Shown here one piece after another: positions 27,401-39,400 of a DNA stretch of 64,000 nt. Below the pieces are notes generated by a model. That model saw nothing but the letters and a program-made list of their open reading frames with translations. It had not been told where the DNA came from and searched no databases. The stretch's first letter is position 1; each line of letters opens with the position of its first letter. The position numbers were made by a program, and so were the translations under genes. The stretch comes from Timema cristinae. Taxonomy: Eukaryota > Arthropoda > Insecta > Phasmatodea > Timematidae. Where the stretch lies: contig JBCFYV010001001.1 of assembly GCA_039000515.1 (NCBI GenBank), forward strand, positions 6,189,993 to 6,253,992, read 5' to 3'.

Positions 27401-30400
27401 GATTTTAGACTGGTTAACCAACATAACTCTATAACTAAATAGTAACTAAATTAGTGCTAGTTTTGTAGCTAAATGTATTAATTAATAGGAGTTTAAAATA
27501 TCTTAAGTTTGAAAACATTTAATACAATGGTATATTCTTGATATTACATTTTTAATTTAACATCAATTATTTTAGAAAGGGTCCAGGTAAGATAGTAAAA
27601 AGAATTGTTCAATTATTTAGTAATCTATTTAGCTATTATTAATCACATTGCTTTGTCATGGTGATACAAGTAAACAACTTCAATCAAGTATAATTCAAAA
27701 TGGACGACCATATTGAATAAATCTGCTGGTCAAAATTGATTTTAAAGCTCTATTATGATATTAATGTGAAAATTGATATAAATTTTTTAGCAATTTGTTA
27801 AGTAACCGAATGATTTATAAGTGGAAATGCCAATATTATCTCAATTAAATCGCCTATGCTTACTATTGAGTTTTAGAAATTGATTATTAAGTACCTACAT
27901 CAAATGAAAGCTCGAAAATGATGATCTTAAAGGACAAGCTCGGTTCGAAGCTCAAAATCTGAGTACTCGCAGAGCCCTATTCAAAACAAATAATGTAACT
28001 AGAACTAAGTCTTAGTTACTAGAGAAGTTTTCATCATTCAACAACTAAGGTGACATCAATGACGCCAACTTGTTTTTGAGTAGGCCTATACTTCTTCATG
28101 AGGTGGATGCCGCGTGGCAATGAAATATTAAAGTGTTCATAAATTATATGTATTTGTGATTTAACTTTTGTGTGTTAATTTTCTACAATTTAACCACATT
28201 TAATCACGTATTTTAAAGATAAATGTCTAAGGAAAAACTCTTTTTTCCCCTTTTAAGGTTTATTTTGTTACATATGCAAGAAAATAGAGCAAAGAGGAAT
28301 AAAAACACATAAAAGGGAGGACACATATGGCTTTTACAATTAAAAAAAGAACACAATTCATACATTACCGCACTGCCACTGGAAGAAGTAATGGACCTAC
28401 CTCTTGAAGAACCTTAATCATTAACAAATAAAGGAAATGGTCAGTGGATGGGAATATATCCTGTAATTTTTTAAGGTGGTTTTCCTTCAAATCCAATGTC
28501 CATTTCCTGTGTTTGTAATTGGGTTATTGTTCCTTTTACATGTTTTATCATTCTTTACCAATATATGTTTTTCTTCTTTTTGTGTTGTGTGTTTGCTTTC
28601 TCATTTTGGAAGTTGTTTTGCACATTTCACACTCCTTCCTGATGAGTTCCAACAGGATAAAACCTTGGCTGAAGGCAGCCATTACCTCCTTGTCTAGTGG
28701 CAGCAATGTAAAGTGTGAACTGTGTTTTTCTCATTATAAGTGCCATATTGTATTAGTTCATTTTTATATGTTTCTATTAGAAGTGTTAGAAGTCCAATTT
28801 TTTCAATCTAAAGTGAAGTTGAATCAATTAAAATGGGAAACTTCGAATATTAAAAAAAAAAATTAATGTTGGATAAAAAATATTACTTTGCATAACTATA
28901 TTAATTAAGGTATTAAATATAGTTTAAAAAATTCTATATTCCAAACGTAATAAATATATTTAGTTTATAATGATAGATTAAGCTACTATCACAAAATGTG
29001 ATATAATTATGTCAGATTTTTTTACACTAACACTAAATTGGGATGGAAATAGCTGCAGAATTGTTTTTTTTAAATATGTGTTTTAGCTTTGAATATTATT
29101 TTTTGACAAAGTTTCATAATTGTTGAATCCAGAATTTTACTATCAAATCAAAGTCAAAGTAAATGAATATCCGAAGTGAAGTCAAAAAGTTTTCGAAGTT
29201 TTGCACATCCCTAGTTTCTATCCCTCTTTCATAGTTTGAAGATCAAACATTTCATATAAAATTACAATAAATAATGTAAGCGTGAATAAAAATAATATAA
29301 ATCCACAACCTAAAAAGTTATATATTTATTTTCATATCCTACATTTCTATCTCGCACGGTCGGAGGATCCTGTTCCGTGAATAGATGAGCACCTTAAAGT
29401 ATCGTCCTTTGTGGTAGACCACTATGTGTTTGGAGTCTGAATAGTGGATGAGGTGATCCGTTTCAAGGCCAGGCACACGAGTTGTATTGAACACTCGTTC
29501 GTACTGCCAAGAGCAGAGGGGGACCATGCCTTGGATCATTATCTGAGGAAATATTTACATTTTATTCAAACAGAATAACAATTATTGCAAGGATAAAGTT
29601 TTATTCACATGTTCACTAAAAATAGAGAGCAGAATCTCCATGAGTGGCACAGCAATTCCCTCGCAGTTTATTTTAACCCATGATGCTTTGAGATAAAAAT
29701 TATAAATAACTGATAACCAACTTATTTTATTTTATAGTGGATAAACCTATCTTTAAGAGTAGGAGTGTGTGAAGTCCAGTGTTTAAAGTAGAAATTAAGT
29801 TGAATCAAATAATATTAGATTTTTTCGAAGTGGAATTGAAGTTGGAATATTTAAAAAGTTTAGCGTTAGATAGACATTTTATACTTTCCATAACTATGTA
29901 CATTTAGGTATTAAATATCATTTACAAAATGCTATATTATATAAGTTACTAATAAATTTTGTCTTAAAATGATAAATTGGTGGTTAAGCCCAGTAAAAAT
30001 CTACAATCAGACCCCAGACCAGTAATTTAACACTCAACCGAATATAAGAATGTTATAATGAATTTATTTTATCCAAAGGATATTAAAATTTAGTTACTAT
30101 TTCTATTTTATATAATTCTTTTATATCCCTATTTTGTCTTATATCCAATTTTTTTTTCCAAGATTAAAATTATAAAGCTCAAATGCAAGTGAAAGCACTT
30201 TATATTACCGGCTATTAATTATAATAACAAATAATGAACTACCGTATTCATAATATTTGAGCCCTTTAAATAATGTATCAGCTTATAATTTATATAGTTT
30301 AGCAGGTCATGTTTTAAATGACCTCTGTGTCTCAAAAATAAAAATATATTTGTACTTCAAAGTAAATTATCCTTTTTTTTTATGGTTTTACTCGCACATA

Positions 30401-33400
30401 CAAAGCTAGAGAGGCTGCTAACAGCGGACAGAAGTAATATTTTACCGGTTCCAGCTCCTGACGGTCAATTAGCCGGCGATATTGCAGGCAGGCATAAATC
30501 AAAGTAGCTGCCCGAGCCGCTTGGACATGGGACGGATGCATCAAGATGGCATCAATGCCATAAAAGTTGGAGTTGACCATGAGAGGTGATCGACCACGTA
30601 GGTAAATGTATTCTTCCCACCAGTCGGACACATAATTACTTGACCACCTGCATACAAATAAAAAAAAAAACTTTTAAAACTAGGGGATTTGTGAACACGT
30701 GAATTTTAAACTTTCAAGTGTGAACCATCAAGCCTTTAATAAATACTCATCAGCAGGGTTCAGATTTTGATGACACTTAATCTTTTTATTGGTTTATCAC
30801 AGACAAAGCTCATGAGTTGATAAACTCTGTTCACTATCATCTGGTTGAAAAAATGTGTATTTTATAGTTACAGTATTTTTTGCCCATTCTTTGTCATTTT
30901 GGAATTTTAGGTCATATTTTTTTGGCTTGTGTCCTTTATATAATCATTTTTAGGGCTTTTAGAGTCATTTTAAGGCATACATGTTGAATAAGTATATTTT
31001 AATACTATCGATATTTAATAAATCCATACTTTTTTTTAACAAATAGTTGTTAGAGTGAGAAAATAGTGAAGTCAATTAACTTTTTATTCTCTTTAGTTGT
31101 ATTGGATGTAAAATCTACATTCCTGGTGAGACACTGCAATTAGTCTGGAGAGGGTTGCGCTGGGAGGGGGTAACTACTACTTCCGAAGAAGATATTTGAA
31201 ACCAACATTATATTTAGTAGAATCCAAGAGTTTAGTTGTTAAAGGATTTGTATTGCCAATGTATAATTTAGTTTAAATAAGTATGGGTTGAGTGTTGGAA
31301 AAGACGCTGGCCTTAACTTCGCCCAAATAAAGTTATCATCATCATTAAAGCCCGCATTTGATTTATATGTGTGCATTTATTATGACTTTTTGTTCATATT
31401 TTTAGGAAATTTTTTGAAAATGTGATAGTATTATTAATAAGAAAGAATAAGTTTAAAAATGGTTACCAACCTATTGCATTGAACATATATGATATAATTA
31501 TAGAAAAATAAAGCACAAATAAAAGTAAAACACTAACACATATTAACACACACTTCAATATTTAGATATTTTCATAGCATGTTCACACGCTTTGATGGCT
31601 GCACAAACTAAGATACTAATCTCACAAATGACTAGCCTGTCAGTCACAGAAAGATTGGGGTTCGATCCCGGTCGAGTGTACTAAGAATGATTTTTCCTAA
31701 ATGGTTTTACACTTTTCTACATGCAAATGTGAGCACACTTCATCTTAATTCAACCTTCCTAATCCCTTAAACATTAGTGTAATTAGTACATAGGTGTATA
31801 ACCCGAACAGGTAGTACCTGGTGTTATAAAAATAAAAAAATTGCATCTTCCTCAGGAAATAATAGTAGAGAAATTGAAAACTCTATGGAGGTTGATCTAT
31901 TGTTTTGTGGATGGTAGATGATGCTATTGTTGCCAACAAGGTCGGAATCAAGCCTAGTTAACAAATATTTAGATTTAGTAGTTTTATAGACATGATGATC
32001 TATTGATGTGCCCGTCCAATTTTCTTAACTGGAAAATATTGCATTGGGTTTTGAAAAGAGATTTTTTAACAGCTTTACAGTGTAACAGCCCACAAAGTTG
32101 AAGATCTACGAGTTGAGGCATGTACTGAAACCGATTTTTCTGGGTTCTTGATTTTGTTGTAATGGCGGTGTCCATTAATAAGTTTATGGAGAGTTTCAGT
32201 GGTGAAGCCAATATACTGACAAATCCAACAAAGAACTTTTCAAGTTTCACAACCTGGTTTGCATCATTGAAGCAGACTACTGTTTAATCTTACTACTCTA
32301 CTACTCATTTATTTGAGGTACTTAGTGTGCACTTTCTGAACTGACTAATTATATCAGCACACAGCTTTAAGGCCATAACTAACTTAAATCTAGAAGAGAC
32401 ACATCATCCAGCACCCCCCTCCCCCCACCCCCACCCCATATTACGGCGAAGGCCACTTTTTAAATGTGAAGCTAAGCTTGAAACTTGTGAAGAAAAGTCT
32501 AAGCTACCTAGTATTTTTGTTGTCACTTAACACTACTTTTAAATTAATAATGTTTCTAGATCTTGTCAGTAACATGGACCAGGAAAATTTCCTTATTTGT
32601 TACTTAAGGCCTATAATAATTAATGCACACAGGCTTACTGATAGCCAAGTAAATTATCAATAAAGTTTTAATTTTTACTTACATCATGGAGCTTATAATA
32701 TTGTTTTGCAAACTTTACATATGTATGTCTTTTTATCTGCATTTCTCTGATAATAATTATAAATTAAATTCTGTTTTCTTTTCCCACTTTTATCAGCCAT
32801 TTTGAATAAAAAAAGAAAATGTGAAGAAGCTATGAAAAACTTCCGTGTCAAAATGCACTGGTAATTTGTCACAGATAATTCCAAAGAGATAGGATATTAA
32901 GGACTAAACTAAGTGCAACTAAAGTGCTTTCTCTACTTCATATCAGCAACCATGGCGTTATTATTTTCTTTATAGGTATATTTATTTTTTACAAAATTAT
33001 GTTATTATTGACATTTACTTACCCGCTTATGATATGTTGTGTTAGTTAAATTACTAATTGGTGTTAAAATTTTATTTAGTATCGGTTTTAAAATTATCAA
33101 ATATTGAAGAATGTAATATTTAGTGAGATAAAATTAAATCGGTTATCATACCTTCAAAATTTTTCCGAATATGCGAAGGTTATTGTAGATGTCGAAGTAG
33201 AAAGAAATTTGACCTTCGAATTTGACTTTTCAAAGCTTCGCACACTATTACCTATTAATTCATCACCATGAAAGGGGAAACTGCGAATTACACAAAGGGT
33301 AAATTTTTCGGCTATGCCAAGACCCATAGCTCAGTAGACACACATACTACCAAATGAGCTAAGGTTTCAGATACCACCACCACCACTTCCTGAGGAAAAT

Positions 33401-36400
33401 GTAATAAAAGCAACTAAATATTGAAGTGTGTGTAAATATGTGTTTGTGTTTACTTTTCATAGTGCTTTATTTTTATATAATTATATCATATTTATTTATT
33501 ATATATTATACTTTGCTTAACCCACTTTATTTCATACATTTAACCTATTTCATTTTAATCAGTCTTGATCTACATTAATTAGTCATATATCGTTTGGCTT
33601 CCTCATTTTTAATCGTAGTACATATGTTTAAACCTCATTAATCAAATTTTGTTCTTGATTGTTATGTTGAGATATTTATAATACGAATGTATATTCTTTT
33701 CCATGTTATAGAGTAATATATAATATTATACTCACCAAGATTTGAGGACAAGGTAGCGCTGCAGTTTCACACCAATTCCTTTTTCAAACTCTGCGGACAG
33801 CTTCTCCATTCGTGTATACTTTTCATCGTCTAGAAGTGGACGAACACTCTGCAGATACTGCCAAAAATGTGAATTGAGTTTATAACCACTAGTGTTTATG
33901 TATATTATAATGTGTTTAAAAATATGACCAAACGTTTTCCCAATAAATTATAGTACCCATAGAAAAAAAATTCTAAAACTTGGAAATTCCAATAAATAGT
34001 AACTTAATTGGAAGTTAATAAATTAAAGAGACACAATAGCAAAATTAAAATACTCACAGTTAAATCTAAATACATTAATTTCTACAATTAGGTTCCCCAA
34101 ATGATTAAAGATCGCATAAAAAGTGTTATGGAGCGCATTCATTTCTGAACCATATCAGTGGGAAGAGGAAGGGAATAATGATGTGTAAGCGTGTGGAATG
34201 AAATTTAGTAAGGCAAAAAGTGAAGTGATGGTGATTACAAGTCAGAGAACAAGGCCAGAAAGGTGATAAAGCTGAATGGAGTATATATATGAAAGAAGCA
34301 AAGAGCGTAAATTATCTTGGTAGTGTGATTGAGGCAAAAGGGAGACGAGGGCAGCAGGAAGAGGTTTTCTACAGGTGTGTAAGAGAGATACACTATGGAA
34401 AATAAAGATGTCTGAAGTGTAAGGAAGCGTATGCAGTGGAAACTCGGACTATGGATAAAAGAGAAACAAGGAAAGTAGAGGCCATGGGAATGAAGTTTTT
34501 GAGGAGCATGTCACCAGAACATATAGGTATAAAGATGTATGGATGTATAGGGATAAAGATGTATGGTCAAAAGTTTGGGTACAGGGGGTAAATGAGATAG
34601 TTGAGGACACAAGAATGAGATGGTATGGACACCTAATGAGGATGGAACGGGAGAGAATTCCAAGAAGATTAATCAATATGAGGTATGCAAGGAAGTAACC
34701 GCAAGGGAGACTAGGTAATAGATGGGAGGAACAGATAGAAGCAAGTGTGCAAGTGAGAGGAGGAGAGTGGAAGATAGTGCAGGAGGAAGAATGGTGGCAG
34801 GACAGAGGGAGATGATGGTATTTTGCCAAACGGACCCAGCCAAAGGCTGGAAACAGTTCATGATGACGATGAAGATAATGATGATGATGATGATTAGTGG
34901 AAACATAAAATATGATAGTCTGGTCTACATTGGTGGTGAGAGGAAGGTATGGATTCAAACCCTGGCCAAGTGTACTAAGATTATTTTTCCTTAGTGGCAT
35001 CCCATTCTCCCCCAACAAAAATGTGGGGACATTTCCTCTGCATTATACCTCCCTTATTCGAATAATATTAAATGTGAATAGGCAAGCAACTCAGCTAGAT
35101 TGTAAGACATCATTAGGAATATCATTAGAGTATGTTCAATGAACATGTCAAAAAAAGTGTTGATACCACAACAAACTTTACTTACTAAACTAAATTTAGT
35201 TCACGGTTTTCATTTGAAACACACAAAAATTGATACTAAGTTTATTCTATTTTGTTGTATGTATATGTATGTATGTATGTATGTATGAATAATGCTCAAA
35301 CCAAGAATTGGATGGATCTTCAACAGTTCCACCATCAGCTGTTAAAACTAGGCAGAAGTGAAGAGGTGTACTAGGAAATGAGGAGTGAGGTAGTTAGTTT
35401 CCCGTTACTAGTTTTGTTCATACACCACCTAATCCTACAAGCGACACCTTCACTCCATTCATCACAGGGACTGCTGTTTATTGAATGTTATTACTAGTAT
35501 TGTTCATACACCAACTGACCCTTCACTCCATTCATCAAAGGGACTGGCTGTATATTGAATGTTATTACTAGTATCGTTCATACACCAACTGAGCCTACAA
35601 GCGACACCTTGTAATAGAATGTAATATGGTTTCAATACTAATATATTAAAAAGTAGAATATAGGAAATCGCACCAGAGATAACATTTGTTTTTAGCTGTA
35701 TTATCTACTTATATTAAGTGTTATCCGTGAAATTGGATGTGTTCTTTAAAAACCATTTATTAAGCTTTACATTTATCCTAAAGCTTGCTCTAGAAAACAA
35801 GTAATTATTTTGGTTAAAAGGTTGAGTAATATTTTAAAATACACTTTAGTAATTTTATTTGCAGATTCAAAGATTCAAACAACTGTGCTTTATTTCATCA
35901 CCAAAAATAATTAGGATGACCTAGTTTCATGCATTTCAGCCAATATATTCATGAAAGAGTGAACGCTTTCTCAGTGTTTCCTTGCGCTAGTTGCTAACCT
36001 AAAGTGAGTCAGTTTTGTGTTACAGACCCTCTTCATTGTTTCCTGGACAGACGGCAATGGGAGGCGCGGAAGGGAACCTTGGAAGCTGTACAGGAGCGGA
36101 CTGCTCGCCCCCGACAGGGCCTTCACCATCATCACCCACAACTTGGTGCGGTTGGAGATCACGCGTCCTTTCCCTCTTTCCTCATACATCCAGCCCTTGT
36201 AGATGAATAGCAATTTGAGCGTGTACCGGATAAAGTAGATAATCGTGAGCCACAGGGCAATCCCCAGCACAGTGCACGACACTACTTGCCACTGTAACGT
36301 CGGCCTGTGCCACCAAGAGAAATGGTTGTAATACTCACACCACACTGAATGTCAATGTTGCATCAAATTTTCAAAATCATAATTGTCCTGTTATAGATAT

Positions 36401-39400
36401 GGATTCAATTTAGATATTAGAGACTAGGGAGAGGACCCTTAAATCCATTAACCCCAGGAAACCTCGATTCATTAAGGATATTCGAGATGCAAGAAATTAT
36501 AAGATTCAAAACACAAATACTTTTAAAAAAATTGTCTTCGATTTTTAAATTGAAATTAGTTTTAGAGCTCTAATACTGCGTATTGGTGATTTGGAACCAA
36601 CATAATTATAGGACAAACTTAACAACCAAGACCCAGACAAGTAATTTAACACTTAACTGGATGTATGAATGTTATAATGAATGAATTATAAGGATTTTTT
36701 TAAACATTTAGTTTCTGTTGCTATTTTATATTATTCCATTATATTTCTACTTCCCCTTATGTTCATAATTTTTTCCCCGAGATTTGGATTCAAATTCAAG
36801 ATCTGGGATTTGAAGGTAAAGGGGAGATTTGGATTTGACCCAACTCTACTTAATAAATAATTCATAGATACATAGTTGCAGTACTTCTACTTAAGACTAG
36901 CAGCACCATCTACCAAGCGCCACTTTAAACATAAAAGAATGCATTCATTGTAAGCTGGCACACAGCTGATACATTGAATATAGTCTCTTAGGAACCTGTA
37001 TGTTTACTATCAGTAAATATGGTTGTCATGCTCTTGTTTTCTTATCACCATTCATCCCTTAACTAGGCAACAAACTCTACAGTGCTGGTTCGTAATTGTT
37101 GCCAGTAGCACCTTCTTACCTCTACACACCACTTTCCGACATAAGTGAACATGAGGATATTTGGCAACAGTTAACCAAGAGGAAGAGATAAGATAAAGCT
37201 TTTCTCCATAAGACCTGTAGTTCCCGTAGAGGTGTTGTTTGTGTCTAGCTTGAGCGCTAGTTGTAACTTGTAAGTGAACATACATAATGATTAATGTGAG
37301 CCACACTTTAATTATCCTTTGAAACAAACATACAAGTTAAGAATACATTGTATTTAAGAATCGTTCAGCTTAAGTGGTTTTTGAACTCGCGCGAAAACCT
37401 TTGGAACAAAATAACAATTCAAGTCTAGGACTTATTATATTTGCTAAGAAAATAAGTAGGCTGACACATCCCCAGAGAATTGATGGAAATGTATAGAGGT
37501 GAAGAATCGGGAGAGAAGAGAAATATTATGTTTTGCTAAAGTTCTATGCCAAAAGATCAAATGTTTTTGAGGTTTTGCAGTTTTTGATGAGAAACTTTTA
37601 GCTAGAAGGTTGTGCTATCAATCATTCTATATACAGTCAACTCTTGTTATACTGAACTTCTACCGACTCAGATATTTTGTTTACTATATCCGAAGTTCGC
37701 TAAAACTGATATTTTTTTAAATCTGAAAGTAGTGAGTTTGTAACAAACAAAATTAGAGTTAAAATACAATCGCCCTTTATTGAAATTTATTAAATAATCT
37801 TAAAAAAAATTGTTATATGCTGTTATTTACTGTATGTTAGAATGACATTTCTTATGAAAGTATCAATTTTTTTGTTCACTAAAACCCAAGTTGAGGGTTC
37901 ATAAAAACAAATTTTTAACACACATTGAAATTTATGTGGGTTAGGACTAATGAATTAGGTTCAATATAGCTAAATGTTCACTACAACCAGAGTTGACTGT
38001 ACCTTGTAATGCACAGTAAGAGTTTATGTGCTGCAACAATCCACAGGTAAAATTAAAATAATTAAGAAATTGTTGTCACATAGAGTTTCTAATTATTTTT
38101 ATCGATATCAGAAACTAAAACCAAGGTTATTTACTAGGTAAGAATAAGATTATTGGAGTGATTGCCCTAAAATAACTAGGAAAGTATATTATTTGTGACA
38201 ATGTCAACATCTGGTTAAAGTTAATTCAAACTAAGAATAAAAATAAATTTAATTAAATTGATGAAAATGTCATGGTCAATCCTATAAATTAAAAGACAAC
38301 TACTAGTGAAACTAACACAAAGAAACAATCAAAGAAAGATGCAAATTCATGTGTAAAATTAAATACAAACCTTTGGCTGTACAAGTATGGTTCATAATGA
38401 GCTAAGATTAAAGTGGTTATCTTTGAGTGAAAATAAAATCTCATGTGCATAGTTATGACGAAAAATCGCAAGTTTAATATAAACCAGGGGTTTCCAGCTT
38501 ACAAGTTAATAAGAGCCAGAATTTAATCCACAAGTCTAGTGGAGGGTCACATTATAATCAACTAAAGGGTTGAAGGATATATATGACTCGGGTAAATACA
38601 CAAGTTATTATAAAAATAGAGGTAAATTAAGTTTATTATTGAATGAAGACACCAGTTGGAGCTTTCATGGATTTTCCTCATGCAAGTCAAAACTTTCCAT
38701 TCATCGGATAAAAACATTAATTTTACTAAAGAGTAGATTACTTTTCCAAGAAATGTTGCGGGCTGCTAGTTGGAAATCCCCTGCTATAAACATTATGCCT
38801 TCACTAACATTTTATTTATTGATTGCTAATCAACAGTTCTAAAAATATTTTATTAGTTTAAAACATTATTCAGGTATCCAGATAAAATATATTACTTTGC
38901 ATTTAAGTCACAACAAATATGACTTGATATTAACTTGAGTGTAAACAAGCCATAAAAAAGGCCTTTATTAGTTTAGTAGCAACTATTGTTTCAATGATAG
39001 CCATAATTCCTCAATAATGGCTAAGTTATCATAAAGCTGTTTAAAATATAATATTAAATGAACACACTATCAATAATAAATTATTATATTTTCAAAAAAA
39101 GTAATTTTTTTATAGTTTAAAAATTAAATATGAAGAGAGATTTAACTTTATATCTTCGCTGCTAGCCATTTGGTGAAAAGAATTAGATGTTTGGGAAAAC
39201 ACTAGAAGATCATCAATGAGATACTAATTGAAATTTAAAAAAAAAAAGCCTTAGCAAATATGTTGAGGCTTATGAGTAGAAATGGGGCAGATCAACTATT
39301 TTACAAATCCAAATTTTGGATTTTGAATATTGAATTCAAATACAAATCTTGTAAAAACTTAGGAGTATAAGAATAAATAAGGATATAACAGAAGAGTAGA

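Noticed and set aside
34449..35018. 189-codon minus-strand open frame
   Set aside because: It is antisense to the RTE-like LINE remnant, whose protein similarity is on the plus strand.
36004..36210. Plus-strand open frames of 61-68 codons
   Set aside because: Shadows of CPT1 exon 3 on the opposite strand.
37052..37327. 91-codon minus-strand open frame as an extra CPT1 exon
   Set aside because: Exons 2 and 3 join in phase without it and it resembles no CPT1 segment.
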